Assembly: GCA_019118935.1 (NCBI GenBank)
Contig: DWXY01000124.1
Location: forward strand, 36,329-100,328
Reading direction: 5' to 3'
DNA from: Candidatus Oscillibacter pullicola
GTDB taxonomy: Bacteria > Bacillota > Clostridia > Oscillospirales > Oscillospiraceae
DNA: 64,000 nucleotides
Position 1 is the stretch's first letter; every line of letters starts with the position of its first letter. A model generated the notes under the pieces. It worked only from the letters and a program-made list of their open reading frames with translations, was not told the origin of the DNA and searched no databases. A program made the translations under genes and the position numbers. Positions 1 to 7,495 of this stretch are shown here, piece after piece.

Positions 1-630
1 CGGCACCGTGCCCACGATCACCGTCTCCGCCACGATGAAGGAGTTGGACACCTTGGTGGCGGTGCGGAATCCCGGCAGCAGGATGCTGACGTACACATCC
101 ACCGTCAGGATGATCTGGTGCTTGGTCTGGTTGATGCCGGCGGAGGTGAACTTGTTGTGGAAGTTGGCCTCCGACGACCCCACGGACTCCATCCGCACGG
201 TGATCCGGGGCCCCCGGCCCGCCAGCAGTGCCGAGCCCGTCAGGCTGCCGATGGGGATGGACAGATCCCCGGCGGACACCTGGCTGATCCGGGTGAGGAC
301 GGTGTCCAGGATCTCCGCCTGCAGGTGGTTGAAGGCCGCCATGTTGCTCTGCACGGCGGTGATGTGGCCCTCCGAGTCCTTCTCAAAGGACACCAGGCCG
401 TCGTATTGCAGCTCGCCCTGCTCGATGGCCTCGTACACCGCCTCGCTGACGATGCGGGTGACGGTGTTGGACACCCGGGTGGTGGCCAGACTCTCCAGCA
501 GGGGCCGCATCTGGGTGGCGGCGATGAAGAGCACCGTCAGCGCCAGGGCCATCAGCAGAAACGCCAGGGCCCGCAGCACCCGCCTGCGGTCCATCCGCCG
601 GCGGTAGAAGTAAAATCCGCGCCAGATCAT
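1..630 (-). CDS. yunB: Sporulation protein YunB (3' end beyond window)
   Basis: Reading leftward from the ATG at 630, 210 codons stay open to the window edge, so the C-terminus is missing. The protein has a short basic N-terminus, one membrane segment at about residues 20-38, then an extracytoplasmic domain. The stretch NKFTSAGINQTKH (about residues 158-170) is typical of YunB, a mother-cell protein needed for proper sporulation in Bacillus; its molecular activity is unknown. A strong GGAAGGGGGG ribosome site precedes the ATG. It lies 46 bp downstream of murD and has its own sigma-E-like promoter there (653-683), which fits the sigma-E control known in B. subtilis. The family assignment is from recognised sequence pattern, not a search. 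Confidence 0.85.
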   Translation of the reverse strand, partial: MIWRGFYFYRRRMDRRRVLRALAFLLMALALTVLFIAATQMRPLLESLATTRVSNTVTRIVSEAVYEAIEQGELQYDGLVSFEKDSEGHITAVQSNMAAFNHLQAEILDTVLTRISQVSAGDLSIPIGSLTGSALLAGRGPRITVRMESVGSSEANFHNKFTSAGINQTKHQIILTVDVYVSILLPGFRTATKVSNSFIVAETVIVGTVP

Positions 631-652
631 GGGCGCCACCCCCCTTCCCGCC

Positions 653-683
653 ATTGTATGCGGGGGCGGCCTGGCCTTATTTC
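653..683 (-). promoter_or_regulatory. Sigma-E-type promoter of yunB
   Basis: On the minus strand a perfect CATACAAT (-10; plus-strand positions 653-660) follows GAAATAA (677-683) after 16 nt. This matches the sigma-E mother-cell consensus. The -35 element overlaps the murD stop codon. The expected start point lies about 10-15 nt upstream of the yunB ATG. Confidence 0.6.
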
Positions 684-2053
684 AGGGCGTTCACCAGATC
701 CTTGAAGACCCGGCCCCGCTCCATGAAGTTGGCGAACCGGTCAAAGGAGGTGCTGGCCGGGGACAGCAGCACCACGTCCCCGGGCCGGGCCGTCCTGCGG
801 GCCAGCTCCACCGCGGCGGGGTAGCTGTCCACCTCCGTGATGGGAAGGCCGGTGAAGTTGGCGGCCTTCTCCACGGCTGCCCGGATGACCCCGGCGGTGG
901 CGCCGCAGAGGATCAGGGCCTTCACATGCTGGTTGATCTCCGGGCCGATGGCGTCATAGGAGATGCCCTTGTCCTTGCCCCCGGCGATGAGGATGACCTT
1001 TGACCGGAAGGACCGGAGCCCGGCGATGGTGCGGCTGGGGCTGGAGGCGATGGAGTCGTTGTACCAGCGCACCCCGTCCAGCTCCCGGACCAGCTCGATC
1101 CGGTGCTCCACGCCGCCGAAGGAGCGGGCGAAGGCCCGGATGGTCTCGTCGGGGACCATCCCGTCCACGGCGGCGACGGCGGCCATGTAGTTCTCGATGT
1201 TGTGGACGCCGGGGAGACGGATGTCGGCGGTGTCCAGCACCACCCGCTCGCCCTTCGCATCCCGGCAGACGATGGACGTGCCCCGGAGGAACACGCCGTC
1301 CTCCACCTCCCGCTTCCGGGAGAACCACCGCACCCGGCCCGGGGCCTTGGCGGCGCAGCGGCAGGTTTCCTCGTTGTCGGCGTTGAAGACGGCAATATCC
1401 TCCGCCGTCTGGTGTGTAAAGATATTTTCCTTGGCAGTGATATACTCCCCGTAGCTCTTGTGGACGTCCAGGTGGTTGGGGGAGAGATTGGTCATCACCG
1501 CGATATGGGGGCTTTGCGTCATGGTCATCAGCTGGAAGGAGCTGAGCTCCAGCACCGCCAGGTCCGTGGGGGCCATGTCCGGCGTGTCGCACAGCAGCGG
1601 GCGGCCGATGTTGCCCCCCAGGTGGACGGTGCGCCCGGCGGCCTCCAGGAGCTTTGCGATGATCGTGGTGGTCGTGGTCTTGCCGTCGGAGCCGGTGACG
1701 GCAACCATCTCGCAGGGGCAGACCTCAAAAAAGACCTCCATCTCGCTGGTGAGGGTACTCCCCCGGGCCACCGCCGCCGCCAGCTCCGGCACGTCGGGCC
1801 GCAGGCCGGGGGTGCGGAAGATCACGTCCTCCGTCAGGTCCTTCAGGTAGTCCTCCCCCAGCTGGAGGCGGCAGCCGTGCTGCTCCAGCTCGTCCCCCAG
1901 GGGCCCCAAGGCCTCCCGGGATTTCTTGTCGCAGGCGGTGACGCGAATGCCCCGCTCCAGCAGCAGCCGGATCAGGGGCCGGTTGCTGACGCCGATGCCG
2001 ATGACGGCCACGGACTTGTTCTGCAGAGAGTCCAGATATTCCTCAAACTTCAT
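677..2053 (-). CDS. murD: UDP-N-acetylmuramoylalanine--D-glutamate ligase
   Basis: MurD adds D-glutamate to UDP-MurNAc-L-alanine in the cytoplasm during peptidoglycan precursor synthesis. The 458-residue product has the usual Mur ligase layout: a nucleotide-sugar-binding N-terminal domain (IGIGVSN near residue 18), the ATP loop GSDGKTTTTT at about 121-130, and NHLDVH at about 193-198. I chose the ATG at 2053 because AGGAG sits 7 nt upstream; an in-frame extension to 2116 has no ribosome site and would run through the promoter. A vegetative promoter lies at 2103-2131. The gene stands alone here rather than in a dcw cluster, followed by yunB. Divergent rnpB lies upstream. Confidence 0.96.
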   Translation of the reverse strand: MKFEEYLDSLQNKSVAVIGIGVSNRPLIRLLLERGIRVTACDKKSREALGPLGDELEQHGCRLQLGEDYLKDLTEDVIFRTPGLRPDVPELAAAVARGSTLTSEMEVFFEVCPCEMVAVTGSDGKTTTTTIIAKLLEAAGRTVHLGGNIGRPLLCDTPDMAPTDLAVLELSSFQLMTMTQSPHIAVMTNLSPNHLDVHKSYGEYITAKENIFTHQTAEDIAVFNADNEETCRCAAKAPGRVRWFSRKREVEDGVFLRGTSIVCRDAKGERVVLDTADIRLPGVHNIENYMAAVAAVDGMVPDETIRAFARSFGGVEHRIELVRELDGVRWYNDSIASSPSRTIAGLRSFRSKVILIAGGKDKGISYDAIGPEINQHVKALILCGATAGVIRAAVEKAANFTGLPITEVDSYPAAVELARRTARPGDVVLLSPASTSFDRFANFMERGRVFKDLVNALK

Positions 2054-2102
2054 GGGTACGCTCCTAACGCCGCGCAGGCGGCAGAGATTGACAGACAAGG
2101 AA

Positions 2103-2131
2103 ATTATACCGCACACTGGGAAAAATTACAA
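2103..2131 (-). promoter_or_regulatory. Vegetative promoter of murD
   Basis: On the minus strand TTGTAA (2126-2131) and TATAAT (2103-2108) are separated by 17 nt. The start point would be about 45 nt upstream of the murD ATG. Confidence 0.7.
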
Positions 2132-2193
2132 CCACGGCGCCGGCTCCCCGGGGATTTTCTTCGGCGCAGGCCTCGGACCGCCCCATCCCGCCG

Positions 2194-2222
2194 TTGACAA
2201 TCCCGCCGGTTTCCGGTAAAAT
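2194..2222 (+). promoter_or_regulatory. Vegetative promoter of rnpB
   Basis: TTGACA (2194-2199) and TAAAAT (2217-2222) are spaced by 17 nt. The predicted start, about 2229-2231, coincides with the start of the RNase P P1 helix. Confidence 0.8.
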
Positions 2223-2230
2223 AATCCGGT

Positions 2231-2792
2231 GAGTAAGACAGACAGTCGCGCGGCCAGGCCGAAAGGCCGTCCGTGAGGAAAGTCCGGGCTCCACAGGGCA
2301 AGGATAACGGGTAACGCCCGCCGAAGGCGACTTCAGGAAAAGTGCAACAGAGATATACCGCCTCGTCGTCGCAAGCTCCATATCCTTCGCTGTCATCAGC
2401 GCAACCCACGATGACGGCGCCGTTCCACGTTGGTTCGGCAGGATACAGAGCGTGCAGCGCAACCGCGTCCCCCACTCCGGAAAGAACCCAGCGAAGCGGT
2501 TCTTTTCGGAAGAGGAGGAGCAGCGGAATGAGTGAGCTTTCGCCGCCAGGCGGAAGCGAAGGATATGGAGCTTGCGACGACGAGGTAAGGGTGGAAAGGT
2601 GCGGTAAGAGCGCACCCATCGGCTGGAGACTGTCCGATGCTGTAAACTCTATCCGGAGCAACACCGGTATGGGAGCAGGGGGTCCGACCCCCAAGGCTGG
2701 CCCGGCCGCTCCCGGGGTGGCTGGAGCGTATCGGCAACGATGCGTCGAGATAGATGACTGTCAAATACAGAACCCGGCTTACAGTCTTGCTC
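2231..2792 (+). ncRNA. rnpB: RNase P RNA, class A, with enlarged P12
   Basis: This is the catalytic RNA that matures the 5' ends of tRNAs. Conserved blocks are visible in order: GAGGAAAGTCCGGGCT near 2275, the P4 strand around AGATATACCG (2351-2360), TAAGGGTGGAAAGGTG and GGTAAGAGCGCACC (about 2586-2620), and ACAGAACCCGGCTTA near 2768. The ends pair as P1: gagtaagac (2231-2239) with gtcttgctc (2784-2792, one G-U). At about 562 nt it is much longer than the usual 350-400 nt, because positions 2361-2585 form a large hairpin in place of the ordinary P12. It has its own promoter and terminator. Confidence 0.95.
2361..2585 (+). repeat. 225-nt inverted-repeat insert in the P12 arm of rnpB
   Basis: Perfect 31-bp inverted repeats (2361-2391 and 2555-2585) enclose about 160 nt. 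They sit exactly where class A RNase P RNA normally has the short P12 stem-loop, between the ACCG of the core and TAAGGG. Inside is another stem, CCGGAAAGAACC with GGTTCTTTTCGG around a 9-nt loop. The layout resembles a small non-autonomous element that inserted where the RNA tolerates length change. No open frame looks coding. Confidence 0.75.
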
Positions 2793-2800
2793 GTACAAGA

Positions 2801-2832
2801 AGAGGTCCTGGCGAACGCCAGGGCCTCTTTTG
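2801..2832 (+). terminator. Rho-independent terminator of rnpB
   Basis: A 13-bp stem (AGAGGTCCTGGCG with CGCCAGGGCCTCT, one G-U) closes on a 2-3 nt loop and is followed by TTTT. Confidence 0.85.
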
Positions 2833-2836
2833 GTCC

Positions 2837-3001
2837 CTATTGATACCGGTACTGCCGCGCGGTGTACTGGTCGATGCAGCGGAGGAACAGCTCCCGGCTG
2901 TGAAAGGCCAGGTACTGGCTCCCCGCCTCCGGGTGGAAGGAGACGATCCGCCGCACCGGGTCCACCCACAGCTCCCAGAGGGGATACGCAGGAGTTTCCA
3001 T
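2837..3001 (-). CDS. Hypothetical 54-aa protein
   Basis: An ATG at 3001 with GAGAGGTG upstream opens a 54-codon frame ending in TAG at 2837. The product starts METPAYPLWELWVDP and ends RQYRYQ; it is rich in aromatic residues and arginine and has no membrane segment. I do not recognise the family. It starts 12 nt after the stop of the HTH gene 3014-4033, so it is probably the last gene of that small operon. It runs toward the rnpB terminator and ends 4 bp from it. Coding is inferred from the ribosome site, the operon spacing and the composition; length is the main doubt. Confidence 0.5.
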   Translation of the reverse strand: METPAYPLWELWVDPVRRIVSFHPEAGSQYLAFHSRELFLRCIDQYTARQYRYQ

Positions 3002-3013
3002 AGGCGGCACCTC

Positions 3014-4033
3014 TCATAGCCCTTCCCACGGGGCCCGCATCTGTTCCAAAATCTCCTCCGGCAGGGTGTCCGGCCATGTCTCCACAATCTCTCCATCCAC
3101 ATAGTCGTAGACGGTGTAAGGCTTCTCCGGCCAGCGGGTGCGGACGGCCACCTCCGGCTCTCCGTCTCCATCCACGTCCAGCGCCTCGGCGTTGATGCAG
3201 TCCTCTATTTCCAGGATTGCCCTGGTGTTGATGCCGGTGGGGTCCGGCTCCTCCGGATCATAGGGCCAATACCGGACGTCACATAAAAACACCAGATTTT
3301 CTGACTCTGCGTAGGGGTCCGGGTAGTAGCCGTCCCGGAGATACTGGACGCTGGTATAACCGAAGAGAAGCGGCACGCTGCCGGAATCCCCCTCATAGGT
3401 GACATCCATGACACTTCCCAGAACCGTGGCGCCGGTGTCCTCGCAGGCAGACACCGTACCAGTGCGGGTCAGCCGGTTCCATTGATAGTCCATCTGATAG
3501 GAAATGGTGTCTCCCCACTCGTCCCGCAGCGTGATGGCGTCAAAGTCCACGTCCTTCCCGCATTTCAGCCGGATCAGGTGTCCACGGTCCTCCACATAGA
3601 CGTAGTTCCTGCCATTTACAGTCTCTTTCAGAACAATGCTGTAATACCCATCCTCTGGCACCACGATTTTCGTATACGCCACCACGGCGGCGGTCACCGC
3701 CAGCAGCACCAGCACCGCCGCCAGCCGCTTCCAGGACCGCCGCCGCTCCTGCCGCACGCTGTCCCGGGAGATGTCCAACAGGTTCTGCATGGTCTCTTCC
3801 GCTCCCTTCTTCTCCGTGACCGCCTGCCTCCGGCAGGCCATCAGCTCCTCCACCGTCAGGTCCAGGGCCGCCGCCAGGGGCTCCAGCAGCGTCACGTCGG
3901 GGTAGCTCATCCCCCGCTCCCACTTGCTGACGGCCTTGTCCGTCACGTGGAGCCGCGCCGCCAGGTCCCGCTGGGTCAGGCCCAGATTTCTTCGCTCGCC
4001 GCTGATGAAATTCCCCAGCCGCTCCTTGTTCAT
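3014..4033 (-). CDS. XRE-family regulator with membrane anchor and external domain
   Basis: The 339-residue product begins with a helix-turn-helix domain of the Xre type (about residues 2-60, with GLTQRDLAARLHVTDKAVSKWERG). A linker follows, then one membrane segment at about residues 102-123, then a roughly 215-residue domain predicted to face outward. That domain contains a calcium-loop-like DVDGDGEPE near residue 290. This layout suggests a membrane-tethered sensor-regulator, but the ligand is unknown. I use the ATG at 4033 because GAGGTG lies just upstream; the GTG at 4042 overlaps that site. It starts 5 nt after the stop of the DUF6291 gene and is followed by the 54-aa ORF. Confidence 0.75.
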   Translation of the reverse strand: MNKERLGNFISGERRNLGLTQRDLAARLHVTDKAVSKWERGMSYPDVTLLEPLAAALDLTVEELMACRRQAVTEKKGAEETMQNLLDISRDSVRQERRRSWKRLAAVLVLLAVTAAVVAYTKIVVPEDGYYSIVLKETVNGRNYVYVEDRGHLIRLKCGKDVDFDAITLRDEWGDTISYQMDYQWNRLTRTGTVSACEDTGATVLGSVMDVTYEGDSGSVPLLFGYTSVQYLRDGYYPDPYAESENLVFLCDVRYWPYDPEEPDPTGINTRAILEIEDCINAEALDVDGDGEPEVAVRTRWPEKPYTVYDYVDGEIVETWPDTLPEEILEQMRAPWEGL

Positions 4034-4038
4034 GTGTC

Positions 4039-4458
4039 TCACCTCGCGTCCAGTGTACCTGAATCGCCGGATTTTGGCAACCGACTGGTGGTAGAGAAGT
4101 CCCGGACGTATTTCCAGATGTCGCTGTCGTCCCTGGAATCAGCCCGTTCCAGGGCCCGCCGGGAGACCGGCTCCTGCCGCCGCGCCGCCGCCTCCTGGTA
4201 GCGCCGCTGCTTCTCCTTCCACTTCTCCGTGTCCCGGCGGATAGTCTCCGCCAGAAACCGGTAGGCCATGCGGGTCTCCTCCTTCAAGCCCGGGTGCTGC
4301 CGCAAAACCTCCTCCGGATCCGTGGGAGCCTTGTCCGCCGCCATGGCATAGCGGTACAGCAGAAGCAGCAGCTCCCCCCTCTGCTCCGCGTCCAGGGCCG
4401 CCACACAGGGGAAATTATCGAAATACAGCATGAAACTCTTTTTCCGTCCCTCTGCCAA
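4039..4458 (-). CDS. DUF6291-like protein
   Basis: The product matches the pattern of DUF6291 proteins: KKSFMLYFDNF near the start, a helical core (LDAEQRGELLLLLYRYAM), then a charged helical tail. Such proteins are common beside phage-like or accessory genes; their function is not established. The start is uncertain. A TTG at 4458 has AAGGGA about 11 nt upstream and keeps the conserved KKSF; an ATG at 4431 would cut it. The open frame continues back to 4662 through a degenerate hexanucleotide repeat, which I treat as non-coding. The stop lies 5 nt before the HTH gene. Confidence 0.6.
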   Translation of the reverse strand: MAEGRKKSFMLYFDNFPCVAALDAEQRGELLLLLYRYAMAADKAPTDPEEVLRQHPGLKEETRMAYRFLAETIRRDTEKWKEKQRRYQEAAARRQEPVSRRALERADSRDDSDIWKYVRDFSTTSRLPKSGDSGTLDAR

Positions 4459-4548
4459 AGAAACAACACTCCCTTCAAGGAACAGCGTCCCTGCCCCGGT
4501 TGTTGCATGAGGCGGTGCACGAAGGGGGAGAATTTTGCAGAATCCTCC

Positions 4549-4618
4549 CGTTATGGTAATAGCTAGAGTTAGGGTTATGGTGATGGTAATGGTCATTGTC
4601 ATTGTTATGGTAATGGCA
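4549..4618 (-). repeat. Degenerate hexanucleotide repeat (ATTACC/ATAACC type)
   Basis: Read on the minus strand, this stretch is a run of imperfect 6-nt units such as CATTAC, CATAAC, AATGAC and CATCAC, about 11 in total. It lies 90-160 bp upstream of the DUF6291 start in a gene-free stretch (4459-4737). It is AT-richer than its surroundings. Because the unit is 6 nt, copy-number change would not shift a reading frame. Confidence 0.6.
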
Positions 4619-4692
4619 AGGGGGACGGCCAGGCCCGCCTCTCCGGCGCGCTGATTGCACAAAAGAAAACTTTTGTTGAATGTTTCAGGGGA

Positions 4693-4722
4693 CGAAAAGA
4701 GGACGGGTCTCCCCGTCCTCTT
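4693..4722 (-). terminator. Terminator of yebC operon
   Basis: On the minus strand AAGAGGACGGG pairs with CCCGTCCTCTT around a short loop and is followed by TTTT. It lies 15 bp after the yebC stop. Confidence 0.8.
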
Positions 4723-4737
4723 GGTATCCAGCGATGC

Positions 4738-5475
4738 TCAGTCGTTGTTCCAGTTGTGCCAGACGTTCTGCACGTCGTCGTTGTCCTCCAGCATGTCGAT
4801 GAGCTTCTCCATGTTCTTCACGTCTCCCTCGCCGGTGAGGGTGATGTAGTTCTGGGGCACCATCTCGATCTCCGCGCTGGCGAAGGCGTAGCCCTTCCCC
4901 TCCAGGGCCTTCACCACGTCGTTGAAGGCGTCGGGGTCGCAGGTGATCTCCAGGGCGGGGCCGTCGGCCTCGAAGTCGGCGGCGCCGGCCTCCAGGGCGT
5001 CCATCATGACGGTGTCCTCGTCCAGCTCGCCCTCCTCGTTGTCGATGACGATGACGCCCTTCTTGTCGAAGGACCAGCTGACGCAGCCCTGGGCACCCAG
5101 GTTGCCGTTGCACTTGTCGAACGCGTGGCGGACCTCCGGCGCGGTGCGCTGGCGGTTGTCGGTCAGGGCCTCCACGATGACGGCCACGCCGCCGGGGCCG
5201 TAGCCCTCGTAGGTGACGGCCTCGTAGTTGTCGGTGCTGCCGGCGCCCAGGGCCCGGTCGATGGTGCGCTTGATGTTGTCGTTGGGCATGTTCACGGCCT
5301 TAGCCTTGGCGATGACCGTGGCCAGGCGGGAGTTGTTGTTGGGGTCGCCGGAGCCGCCGCCCTCTTTCACGGCCACGATGATCTCCTTGGCGATCTTGGT
5401 GAAGGCGGCGGAGCGCTTGGCGTCGGCCGCACCCTTGGTCTTCTGGATATTATGCCACTTGGAATGTCCGGACAT
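4738..5475 (-). CDS. yebC: YebC/PmpR (TACO1) family protein
   Basis: The 245-residue product starts with the hallmark MSGHSKWHNIQKTKGAADA and keeps the three-domain YebC layout, with an acidic C-terminal third. The family was long annotated as a transcription regulator; later work on YebC and mitochondrial TACO1 links it to relieving ribosome stalls, notably at proline-rich stretches. It is full length. It lies 6 bp downstream of nif3 and appears to be the last gene of the DUF1858-trmK-nif3-yebC operon, ending at a clear terminator. Confidence 0.95.
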   Translation of the reverse strand: MSGHSKWHNIQKTKGAADAKRSAAFTKIAKEIIVAVKEGGGSGDPNNNSRLATVIAKAKAVNMPNDNIKRTIDRALGAGSTDNYEAVTYEGYGPGGVAVIVEALTDNRQRTAPEVRHAFDKCNGNLGAQGCVSWSFDKKGVIVIDNEEGELDEDTVMMDALEAGAADFEADGPALEITCDPDAFNDVVKALEGKGYAFASAEIEMVPQNYITLTGEGDVKNMEKLIDMLEDNDDVQNVWHNWNND

Positions 5476-5481
5476 AGTGAA

Positions 5482-6273
5482 TTACTCTCCTTCTACGTAA
5501 TACTGGATGACCTCCCGGTGGGAGGCGGATTTGGTGACGGTGAGGCCCGGGAATCGGCCCCGCAGGTACTCTGCCAGCACGGCGCACACCGGGTCCTCTG
5601 TGGGGAAGTGGCCCGCGTCGATCAGGCGGATGCCCTTCCCTGCCGCGTCTAAAAACTGGTGATAGCTCAGGTCGGAGGTGACGAACACGTCGCACCCCGC
5701 GGCGATGGCCGCGTCCTCATAGTCGCCGCAGGCGCCGCCGCCCACTGCGACCTTCCGCACCGGGCCGCTGTCCCCAGCGTAGCGGACGCCGTTGGCGTGG
5801 AGCGCCCGGCAGACATGCTGCGCGAAGTTCTGTAAAGGCATAGGACTTGCCAGAGTTCCCATCCGGCACAGCCCCTCCGGGTCCCCCAGGGGCCCAGGAT
5901 CCTCCAGACCCAGCGCGGCGGCCAACGCGTCGTTGACGCCGCCGGGGGCCACATCCAGGTTCGTGTGCATACAGATGGCGGACAGGTCGTTCTTCAGGAT
6001 CTTCAGCAGCAGGTGCCCCTGGGGCGTGTCCTGCCGGACGGTCTGCACCAACAGCCACTTGCAGTTCATCACCGGATGGTGGCTGACGATCAGCTGACAC
6101 CCCTGGGCCATGGCCTCGTCCGCCACCGCCTCCGTGATGTCCAGGGCCACCAGGACAGAGGAGACCTCCGCCGCCGGGTCCCCCAGCAGCTGGCCCACGT
6201 TGTCCCAGTCCATGGCGCCCTCTTTCGGGGCCAGCTGGAACAGGGCCTGTTCAATTTCCCGGACCGTTGGCAT
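5482..6273 (-). CDS. Nif3-like dinuclear metal-centre protein
   Basis: The 263-residue protein matches the Nif3/YqfO family without the extra inserted domain some members carry. Metal-ligand motifs are present: SHHPVM (His65-His66), CMHTNLD (about 101-107) and DAGHFPTEDP near residue 218. Family members form toroidal hexamers with two metals per subunit; proposed GTP cyclohydrolase activity is not settled. The ATG at 6273 lies inside the 3' end of trmK (23-bp overlap), so the two are probably translationally coupled. The pairing trmK-nif3 is very common in Firmicutes. Confidence 0.93.
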   Translation of the reverse strand: MPTVREIEQALFQLAPKEGAMDWDNVGQLLGDPAAEVSSVLVALDITEAVADEAMAQGCQLIVSHHPVMNCKWLLVQTVRQDTPQGHLLLKILKNDLSAICMHTNLDVAPGGVNDALAAALGLEDPGPLGDPEGLCRMGTLASPMPLQNFAQHVCRALHANGVRYAGDSGPVRKVAVGGGACGDYEDAAIAAGCDVFVTSDLSYHQFLDAAGKGIRLIDAGHFPTEDPVCAVLAEYLRGRFPGLTVTKSASHREVIQYYVEGE

Positions 6274-6967
6274 GGCGCCACTCCTCTCGCATTTGTAACA
6301 GCTCCGTCAGGATGTCCCGGGCGTGGTCCCCCCGTTCCCGGGCCTCTGGCGCCGCCGCCCGGTTGGACCCGGCCACCGCCGCCTGGAGCTGGATGATCTT
6401 CTCGATCAGATACCGGTCCCCCAGGGGGTCGTGGAGCAGGTCCGCCCCGCCCCACTGCTGGCCCGCCGTGAGACGCATCTCCCCCGCCGCAGCCTCCATC
6501 ACCGGATAGAGAAAGCCCCGGTCCCGGACCAGCGCCTCCCGCCGGATGGTATAGCCGTGGTCCGCCAGAAAGGCCCGCAGCACCTCCGCCCGGCTCTGGG
6601 GCTGGAGCAGCAGCGTGTGGCCGCCGTCGGCGGTCCAGGGGGCCCGCTGGAGAATCTGGGCGATGTTCTCGCCCCCCATGCCGGCGATGACGATGGTGTC
6701 GCACTCCTCCGGCCGGACGGCGGCCAGGCCGTTGCCCAGGCGGTAGGTGATCCGCTCCTCCACGCCGTAGCGCCGGCCGGTGTCCCGGGCCCGGTTCAGG
6801 GGGCCCAGCCGCAGATCGCTGGCAATGGCAGAGGCCACGCGGCCCTGCAGCGTCAGCCACACGGGCAGATAGGCGTGATCCGTGCCAACATCAGCGAGGT
6901 GCGCGCCGGGGCGGACCCAGGCGGCGATCTGCCCCAGCCGGGGCGTCAGTTCCAGATGTTTTCCCAT
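6251..6967 (-). CDS. trmK: tRNA (adenine(22)-N(1))-methyltransferase
   Basis: The 238-residue product has the SAM-binding start LADVGTDHAYLP (about residues 24-35) and the later VIAGMGGENI motif typical of TrmK. The enzyme methylates N1 of A22 in bacterial tRNAs. The ATG at 6967 follows GAGG in the leader; an upstream in-frame extension to 7045 would overlap the DUF1858 gene and lacks the family's conserved start. It overlaps nif3 by 23 bp. The C-terminal third (about 180-238) is helical, as expected for this family. Confidence 0.93.
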   Translation of the reverse strand: MGKHLELTPRLGQIAAWVRPGAHLADVGTDHAYLPVWLTLQGRVASAIASDLRLGPLNRARDTGRRYGVEERITYRLGNGLAAVRPEECDTIVIAGMGGENIAQILQRAPWTADGGHTLLLQPQSRAEVLRAFLADHGYTIRREALVRDRGFLYPVMEAAAGEMRLTAGQQWGGADLLHDPLGDRYLIEKIIQLQAAVAGSNRAAAPEARERGDHARDILTELLQMREEWRHANGPGN

Positions 6968-7041
6968 GGCGCCCTCCTGTTTTCGGACTTCGCCGGAGGA
7001 CGCATACGGGGTCTCCCGTATGCGTCCCGCAGGTGCGGAGC

Positions 7042-7251
7042 TCACTCCGCCTTCTTGTTGGCCTCCTCGTTCACCAGAGCCAGCAGCTTGTCGCAGTCCA
7101 CGCCGTGGACCATGCAGGCCTCCTCCACGGTCTCGCCCCGGGAAGAGGGGCAGCCCAGGCAGTGCATACCGATGGACAGGAAGATGGGGGCCGTCTGGGG
7201 CGCCACGTCCAGGATGTCACCGATGATGGTGTCCTTCTTGATCTCGATCAT
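7042..7251 (-). CDS. DUF1858 hybrid-cluster-associated redox disulfide protein
   Basis: This 69-residue protein has the DUF1858 fold pattern: MIEIKKDTIIGDIL, then a conserved CLGCPSSRGETVEEAC with a CxxC at residues 31-34 and a third cysteine near 46. The TIGR03980 subgroup is associated with hybrid-cluster (prismane) proteins in anaerobes and is thought to act as a small redox disulfide. GGAGG precedes the ATG at 7251 by 8 nt, which decides the start over 7266. A strong promoter lies at 7292-7320. It is the first gene of the operon ending with yebC. Confidence 0.88.
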   Translation of the reverse strand: MIEIKKDTIIGDILDVAPQTAPIFLSIGMHCLGCPSSRGETVEEACMVHGVDCDKLLALVNEEANKKAE

Positions 7252-7291
7252 CAGAGGTTCCTCCAATTCTAATCTGAAATTCAGCAGGGGT

Positions 7292-7320
7292 ATTATACTC
7301 TAGTTTTCGATGATTTTCAA
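7292..7320 (-). promoter_or_regulatory. Promoter of DUF1858-trmK-nif3-yebC operon
   Basis: On the minus strand TTGAAA (7315-7320) and TATAAT (7292-7297) are separated by 17 nt, about 40 nt before the DUF1858 ATG. Confidence 0.8.
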
Positions 7321-7436
7321 GAGAAAATCTTTGAAAAGCCTGGAAATGTGGAGATTCGGCGTCCGCACCGGCGCATTTTTCCAGTGGCTGCCTCCCGTTT
7401 CCCCGGCGCGGGGCGCGGCGGCCGGCACCCACGGCA

Positions 7437-7466
7437 AAAGAAGAAGCGGCGCCCACCGGACGCCGC
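7437..7466 (-). terminator. Terminator of sigH/zinc-ribbon transcripts
   Basis: On the minus strand GCGGCGTCC and GGGCGCCGC form a 9-bp stem (one G-U) with a 3-nt loop, followed by TTCTTCTTTT. It is 30 bp after the zinc-ribbon stop. Confidence 0.75.
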
Positions 7467-7495
7467 CTCTGCAAGAGACCAAAACGGATATTCGT

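Noticed and set aside
2064-3019. Open frames across rnpB on both strands
   Set aside because: The RNase P RNA core blocks are unmistakable; the frames are by-products of the insert and GC content.
4549-4618. Phase-variable switch by repeat slippage
   Set aside because: The unit is 6 nt and imperfect, so slippage would neither shift a frame nor be frequent.
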